From Chara braunii (taxonomy: Eukaryota; Streptophyta; Charophyceae; Charales; Characeae): DNA of 48,723 bases. Position numbers and translations under genes: made by a program. Where the stretch lies: assembly GCA_003427395.1 (NCBI GenBank), contig BFEA01000018.1, forward strand, positions 3,212,267 to 3,260,989, written 5' to 3'. This document shows, in pieces, positions 43,527 through 48,723 of this stretch. The number at the start of each line of letters is the position of its first letter. Position 1 is the first letter of the stretch. Under the pieces are notes generated by a model. The model made no database searches and was not told the DNA's origin. It saw only the letters and a program-made list of their open reading frames with translations.

Positions 43527-43640
43527 ACTTGTAATTTCTCTGCCTACAGCACCTTGCCTAGGTTTCGGTAGAACTCCCGCAATCTGTCGGGTAACTTACC
43601 ACAAAGGCGTTGACATAAATTACGGTTTACAATCCCCGCC
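43527..43640 (-). other. Block X of unit B-prime
   Basis: Minus strand contains GATTGCGGGAGTTCTACCG and AACCTAGGCAAGGTGCTG, closely matching unit A at 14802-14840. The frame that is open in unit A reads RLREFYRNLGKVL here and then meets TAG. Confidence 0.5.
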
Positions 43641-43989
43641 TGTTGTCGTCCTCTCTGAACCAAATAAATTAGACTTGTAGCACGAAAGACAGAGAGAGAA
43701 ATCGTTTAGCCTCTCGTGACATAAAAAAGGTTCACTCAGATTCGCGTAAGAAGGTCTTGAGGCCATTCACTCCTGAGGGTCCGCATATTAATAACCAATC
43801 ACAAATTGTAGCGCTCAAATGAGCGGGTCACAACAAGATTTAAAAAAAGGACGCAATGATGGAGGTACTAACAGACTGCGTTCGAACAGAACTCGAGATG
43901 ACCTTTTTAAACATAATACTCAAATAGTTAGCAATAACAGTCGAGTATGCAGCAACAATTTCGCGTCACTCAATTAGTAGTCAATTATT

Positions 43990-44850
43990 CTTGTCGCTAT
44001 AGTGTGCTTAGTGAAGTTGGTCGTTGTGGAGCACATCGGTCCCGCAAGGGGACCCTCTCGACCGCGTCATACAGGGTTTCGCAGGACTTTGTTGCAGAGC
44101 GTTGTCGCTTCGGTCAACTGTTCTAGTCATACCTCTCACGAACCCCTACGACAGGATAGGGTGATGCAAGGTACAACTTACCTCCACCCGTGAGAGTTGT
44201 CGCAATCCTTTAGGTGGACGTATCCTCATCGAGCTATTGAACCTTGTATGAAAGTTTTTCGTACGAAATAGCAGATGTGGTTCAAACAAGGGCATTTCTC
44301 GTTCGTTATAGCATAGGGGGTACGTGAGGTTAACGCCCACGTCGACCCCGTGCACGAATCGTCGGTCGAGGCGCTGATCTCTTGAACACGATCTTATGTC
44401 GGTTGACTAGGACGGTCAAGTCTAACCACCAAAGAATTGTGTTGGTGTCACGCGCGAGAGTCTAAATAGATATCGCGACAACATAAACTTTATCATTTCG
44501 ACCAACCATGCATAAATATGCAAGCGATCGCAATCGTGGCGTACTATGTGGTTCTCATGAACACGCGATTCTCAATGATTTTGAGGGTTACTTTCGACAC
44601 TCAAATGTCAGATGACACGCGTCTTGAGGGGTTGATCCCTCGATGCTAGACAATTGCAAATGCGATTATGAGAGTTACCCTCTTCTGCAATCTGCGAAGA
44701 GGGGTAGACGAGTTTCGGCCCTTAGTGGCAGCCAAGCGCTCCTAACCTTGAAAGTCGGGTTCCATCTTCGGAGGCCTGGAAACAGGTCAAGAGGTTTGAC
44801 TTTGACGGTCGCGACCGGACCTCAACGCCCAACTGTAAAAGTCTAAGAAG
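43990..44850 (-). repeat. Block Y of unit B
   Basis: Minus-strand counterpart of 17350-18350. Shared words include ACATTTGAGTGT, CATAGTACGCCA, CTCGCGC, TACCCCCTATGCTA, AACGAGAAA, CCTGTCGTAGGGG, GACGCGGTCGAGAGGGTCCC and GACCGATG.GCTC. Local hairpins differ from those of unit A (for example GAGGG/CCCTC near 44.63 kb). Confidence 0.6.
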
Positions 44851-45069
44851 CAGAAATGAAAGGGCATCTGTCTTTTCTCTCGACACAAATTTGTTCAATC
44901 CTTACGTACTATCAAAGTAGACTGTGCGTCTACACAAAATATAAATATAACGAGGTTATAAAATACGAGGCGATCATTCTCACAATCACAGTTTGATTTT
45001 TTTCAAAATATACACATGATTACAGATGAAGTTAAATCTGAATTTTGATTCACAAAATATACTTGCAAT

Positions 45070-45833
45070 TAGGGTTGCCGGCGTGCCGAACGCCCGAACC
45101 CGAACGCCTGAACGTTCGCCACCCACTATCGACGCGTTCAGCCGAACGCGGATCCCTAAAAAAAAAAAAAATAATAAAAAATAATAAAAAAATTAAAAAA
45201 GTTGAAAAAAAAATATATCTTATGTAAAAGAATAAACTAAATAATATTTGCTTTAACGTTTTATTCAAATTTTTTACCAAATTTAAAATAAAAATTAAAT
45301 ACTAAAAATAAATAATAATAATAAAAATTAAAAAAATAAAACGATAATTAAATTATTGAGTGAACGAGCATGTTTTTGACACCTCCATCTTTGGCGATTT
45401 TTCATTTTGTTTTGGCTGTGATAAATGCCATGAAAATTTATATTTGTGTATCTTACATAATAGAGAATCTAAGAATAAATTTTCAAAAAGTAATAAATTG
45501 TTTTGTGCCCCGAAATAAAGAAAAAACAAAAAGTGTAAAGAAAAAAAAAACAAATTTGTGAGTGGGCAAGCAAGTTTTGACACCACCACCTTTGAGGATT
45601 TTTCAGTTTTTTCTGGCTGAACAGAACGATTTCAAAATTAATCGGGGGATACCTTACATCACAAAGAACGCACAATACAAAATTCAAAAAAATATATATA
45701 TATGTTTGGGTATCAAAATAATTGTTTGCGGGGTTCGAACCCTTTCAAGTTCGGGCCCCGTACGGGAACCCGAACGCCCGAACGTTCGGGGGTCAGCTTA
45801 GGGGGCCTTCGTACGTTCGGCCTAGTAACCATG
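45070..45833. mobile_element. hAT-type MITE, 764 bp, in unit B
   Basis: Flanked by an 8-bp target duplication CTTGCAAT (45062-45069 and 45834-45841), the hAT signature length. Ends are imperfect inverted repeats, TAGGGTTGCCGGC on the left against CATGGTTACTAGGC reading inward from the right, like hAT CAGGGTTGCC ends. Both ends are GC-rich, built of CGAACGCCCGAACG and CGAACGTTCG words; the core is AT-rich with an internal imperfect duplication of ~200 bp (about 45357 and 45563). No transposase. Unit A at 17098-17112 preserves the empty site. Confidence 0.85.
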
Positions 45834-46269
45834 CTTGCAATCTCACCAAAGATTTAACATCGACATACCACACACTACACGAGGTCAACTTCAACCACTC
45901 TATGCGCTCACACCCGTTGCCTTATTTACACAAGCCCCAACCTTTGTCCAACTCTCCAAAAGAACACACTCAGTCTCTTTTTAAATAAACACTTGATAAA
46001 AATCCGGATAACAAAAAAACAAAAAATCCAATTTAACGCATAATGGCTAAGGTCTTAGGTTGAGTAGCGAGAATGAGTTAGAGTTGAATAGCGGAAACTG
46101 ACTTGTTATCAAAAGAAAACGGAAAATGATCATCGTAGGACCGACTTGAAGCTAGTAAAGCCATAAAATAATCTGAATGAAAATGACATGCAACACAACA
46201 CAGGTCAGTGCCCAAGCTATGTGTCAGTGAGTATGAAATACTCCTACCTTCCTACCTTACCTGTCATAT

Positions 46270-46730
46270 CTGTCTGAAAATGCATGAAATTTCGGAAGTA
46301 TCTCTTCTAAGCAAGAGTAAACTGTTAGATTTTCGAAGTTATAAAATAGTATAACTCCTTCAGAAGTAAGGAAGTTTCGGCAACGCTTCCGAAAGGAAAC
46401 ATGTCCTTACATCATTTATATGAGATTGAATATGAAATTTAAAGGCGATCTTTGATTTTACAGTATCAAATTTTGTCTAACTCCCTGAATCACGAAAACA
46501 TTGGGCAGCATCTCCTTTAGAGTATAAATCGGATATAAAGTCAAGATAAATTTAAAATTTTGTAAACACAAAATTTAACTAACTCCTTGGTTTTGCAAAA
46601 TTTTTGGCATCACTTCCCTTAGCGGAATTGTTTTTTCAAAATTTATAGAAAGCCAAGTATGAGAAATAAACTTTTAAAATGCAAAAAATGAACTAACTCC
46701 TATAGTTTCAGCACGTGGCGAGCATTTAAA
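46270..46730 (-). repeat. Hairpin array 2 of unit B with GGAGTTAG tags
   Basis: CTAACTCC (minus GGAGTTAG) at 46579-46586 and near 46488 and 46692, with a weaker copy near 46352. Hairpin at 46586-46657: CTTGG 46586-46590 with CCAAG 46653-46657, then AAAATTT-type inner pairing and an inner TTCC/GGAA. The first hairpin after the GCTCGCCACGTGCT landmark aligns with unit A array 2, but the stem bases differ. Confidence 0.65.
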
Positions 46731-46880
46731 ACAACTACCTATCAAAGATAAGATTCATAACAGGTCGAACTCACACTCAACCACATGCCAGTTCATACCA
46801 CAATGAGTAAGTACTCTGATCGAAACCTTTAGTTCTTCTTCTCATAAATAATTAGTTGTCTCTCGGTTAGATAAACCCCA

Positions 46881-46995
46881 GTACCCTTTCTTACATATGG
46901 TATAAGAAAGGTAACCCTTGGCTTCGTATACATAACCTCAATATCCTTCCTTACATATGGCGTAAGAAATTTAACCATCGTCTTTGTATACATAA
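46881..46995. repeat. 60-bp tandem repeat forming hairpins
   Basis: Two units (about 46881-46940 and 46941-46995) share CTTACATATGG, a TAAGAAA-type arm and CGT.TTTGTATACATAA-like tails. The first folds perfectly, CCTTTCTTA 46885-46893 with TAAGAAAGG 46903-46911; the second pairs with one mismatch. Confidence 0.75.
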
Positions 46996-47033
46996 ACGGA
47001 CGACGTAACTATTTATCTCTTCATTAGGTAGTT

Positions 47034-47820
47034 AACTAGACTAAATCGAAGTCACATTGTCTAGTTTTGTCAAGTGTTTAATATCCAATTTATGTTACAC
47101 TCAAGCGTTTTATGAACCTTTTATCTTTTAAAGACTAGGGTTGAGCTAAACCGAAGCCATATTGCTCAGTCCGCCTAATGTTACATTATTATATTCTTAA
47201 TTAAATATTTTCTTTCTTTTGTGATAAGCTGTAGTCAGACAAAGTTGAAGCCACATTATCTGAGTAGGTTGGTTCAATAATTGAAGTATAATATATTTAT
47301 ATAGGAAGTCATATTTTCATATTCATATTTTATGTGCTCGACCTTAAAATAAGCCAAAAGGAAGTCACATTGCTTAGTCATCAGTCCAAACCTCCTTCAT
47401 AAAAAATAAGTAGTTGAATCTGATAAAAGTCACCTTACCTTACTTTTAAACTCTTTCAACACGCAAATCACCACAAGAACAACAACTAGACCTGACCAAA
47501 GCCATATTGTTCGGTAAGAGTAAGGAATATAACGACATAGCATAGTCAACTAGGTTAAATCGAAGTTGCATTGCCCAGCTGCACGAATAACAACTTATTG
47601 AGGTATGGCAATCAAACATGACCGTAGCCACATTGTTTGATTTTCAAAAATACGAACAATACAACAACCAAGTCTGAGCAAAGCCACATTGTTTGGTTGT
47701 AAATACGACACATCAAGAAATATTACAATAACTAAACCTGATCGAAGCTACATTTTCTAGTTGCAGAGGAAACAAAGTAAACAAAGAGGTCAAGCGAAAC
47801 TGAAGTCACATTATCTGACC
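47034..47820 (-). repeat. Hairpin array 1 of unit B: constant loop, varying stems
   Basis: Plus-strand loop core CTRAAYCGAAGYCACATT. Stems (plus coordinates): AACTAGAC 47034-47041/47059-47066; TGAGC 47142-47146/47164-47168; TCAGA 47235-47239/47259-47263; TAAGC 47350-47354/47372-47376; AATCAAAC 47610-47617/47635-47642; ACAACCAA 47664-47671/47693-47700; AACTA 47730-47734/47758-47762; GGTCA 47788-47792/47816-47820. Two more cores (47490, 47555) have imperfect stems. Loops are mostly 17-23 bases. All eight listed stems are different yet perfectly paired. Confidence 0.8.
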
Positions 47821-48060
47821 CTTTGGGGACCCAATTAATTCAAACGAAATTACCTTTCTCCCACCTTTTCCTCAATTCATCTCCTTCAACCTGAATTTCA
47901 AGCAATAGAATAATATGAATTTCAGAAACCGTTCTTTTTAAATTAAGTTCATAATAAAGTAAAATTCATAGGGATGCACACATACAAAGCAATCAGCGTA
48001 CAGAGATGTACTGATAAGGGATTAGTGGATTCACACAAGTCATAAGTGGTATACCTGACA

Positions 48061-48180
48061 ATTCTCTACCTCCATAACTCATCCCGAGTCGTGGCAGAGC
48101 TTCCACAATCGCAGGGTGGACCTTCCATAAGATCTTGTTGCGGTTTTGTTGGTTGCAATCCCACGTGTCGCCTTCCTCTT
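48061..48180 (-). other. Block X of unit B
   Basis: Minus-strand match to unit A 14731-14858 (GGGATTGCAACC, CCACCCTGCGATTG, GGAAGCTCTGCC, TCAGGTAT). The frame open in unit A stops earlier here, after about 20 codons. Confidence 0.5.
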
Positions 48181-48399
48181 CGAACCTAAGATTAAGGAAA
48201 GTTGGACTCTCAAGATACAGGAGGGGTTCAACTCAGTCTCACGAGAAATGACCTTGAGATCCCAATGCACCTGAGAGTTCCACAATGGTGGCAAAAAGTA
48301 TAATACGCAGAGTAAACTGCACTCTGACAACCTTCAAGTCGCAGTTGTAATCCCTCTTTCAGAGTGTGATCACTCCCTTCAAATCACAATATTTCCTCC

Positions 48400-48723
48400 T
48401 CTGGCCAAATTGAGTTCACGCAGCCGGAAAAAAACACGTTGAAATAAAGCACACTCTCTGTACTATATTTGAATCGTAGACAGACGAACAGGGAAAAAAA
48501 AATGTATCGTTAGTTGGTTCCACAACACAGCTGTAGTAACTACGATGCACGACGGTCCGCAGCAAACATACAGCAACGACAGCAAAAAGCTCTGGAATAA
48601 CACAATCAAGAAAACCCAACAATAATGTCAGGTGACAACACAACAATTGTGTTGGCAGAAAGACTCAGTTTTGTGAGAAAAAACAGAGATAGCACAACCG
48701 AAAAAAAAAAAAAAAAAAAAAAA
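48400..48723 (-). other. Start of unit B, GTTGCTG-type repeats, window end in A-run
   Basis: Minus-strand words GCTGTCGTTGCTGTATG, GCTGCGGACC and GTAGTTACTACAGCTG resemble the 13.2-14.6 kb degenerate minisatellite of unit A. The last 23 bases are A; this may be a genuine homopolymer or the edge of an assembly contig. Confidence 0.4.

Larger units (their letters stand above)
42430..43950 (-). repeat. Hairpin unit B-prime (partial)
   Basis: Minus-strand unit following unit B head to tail: block X-like sequence at 43527-43640, then a hairpin array at 42730-43360. Array 2, middle and block Y equivalents were not recognised beyond 42.4 kb, so this copy is truncated or too diverged. A perfect hairpin GATCTAGG/CCTAGATC lies at 42479-42500. 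Confidence 0.55.
43951..48723 (-). repeat. Hairpin unit B, inverted relative to unit A
   Basis: Block order on the minus strand: GTTGCTG-type repeats (48.7-48.4), block X (48.18-48.06), array 1 (47.83-47.03), a pair of 60-bp hairpin repeats (46.99-46.88), GCTCGCCACGTGCT landmark (46.72), array 2 (46.7-46.27), middle region (46.2-44.86, interrupted by the hAT MITE) and block Y (44.85-43.99). Without the MITE the length from block X to block Y matches unit A (about 3.7 kb). It is more AT-rich than unit A. Runs to or past the window end. Confidence 0.7.

Noticed and set aside
47034-47820. Hammerhead or other self-cleaving ribozyme array
   Set aside because: Searched by eye for the hammerhead core (CTGANGA with GAAA) around the loops on both strands; not present. 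A covariance-model search would be decisive.

Overview
This window looks like nuclear, transposon-dominated DNA from a streptophyte, most probably a charophyte green alga such as Chara. That assignment is an inference from the flavour of the PIF/Harbinger, L1-like LINE and gypsy-like proteins, the poly(A)-tailed retroposons and the absence of any bacterial operon structure; no marker gene proves it. I see no intact conventional host gene. One base (8762) is undetermined and the window ends in an A-run.

Layout. 1-1,060: G-runs and an ATTG/GATC microsatellite. 1,060-3,148: remnant of a PIF/Harbinger transposon (minus strand), with a broken DDE transposase and one surviving terminal repeat. 3,150-13,200: mostly anonymous sequence with microsatellites, two weak minus-strand reading frames and decayed LINE 3' tails (about 7.1-7.6 kb and 9.2 kb). 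13.2-18.35 kb: a long non-coding unit ('unit A', plus strand) dense in hairpins. 18.35-33.08 kb: a nested pair of minus-strand LINEs. The older LINE B is split by a ~12.9-kb LINE A, and a 14-bp target-site duplication marks the junctions. LINE A has a CX2CX4HX6C / Gln-rich ORF1, an endonuclease-RT ORF2, an internal 1.27-kb tandem duplication and a structured 3' end. 33.84 kb: another LINE tail. 35.9-39.7 kb: an unidentified 173-codon ORF, then a gypsy-like gag-protease pseudogene with no reverse transcriptase. 39.7-42.4 kb: a tRNA-Ala-like scrap and AT-rich DNA. 42.4-48.7 kb: two further, inverted copies of the hairpin unit ('B-prime' and 'B'); B carries a 764-bp hAT-type MITE.

The most unusual content is the hairpin unit. 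Units A and B share the same order of blocks over about 3.7 kb after the MITE is subtracted: a GTTGCTGC-type degenerate repeat, block X, hairpin array 1, hairpin array 2, a middle region and block Y. They align at what I estimate by eye as 60-70 percent identity, yet neither has a conserved long reading frame. In array 1, at least a dozen short hairpins keep a near-constant loop, while the stem sequence differs from hairpin to hairpin and stays complementary. Array 2 repeats the theme with longer stems, a GGAAG-type inner hairpin and a constant GGAGTTAG tag. This is what selection on RNA or DNA structure would produce. I cannot tell whether the unit is a non-autonomous retroelement, a structured non-coding RNA locus or something else. 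The LINE 3' tails in the same window show the same behaviour (constant loop, changing stem), which fits 3'-end recognition by a LINE reverse transcriptase.
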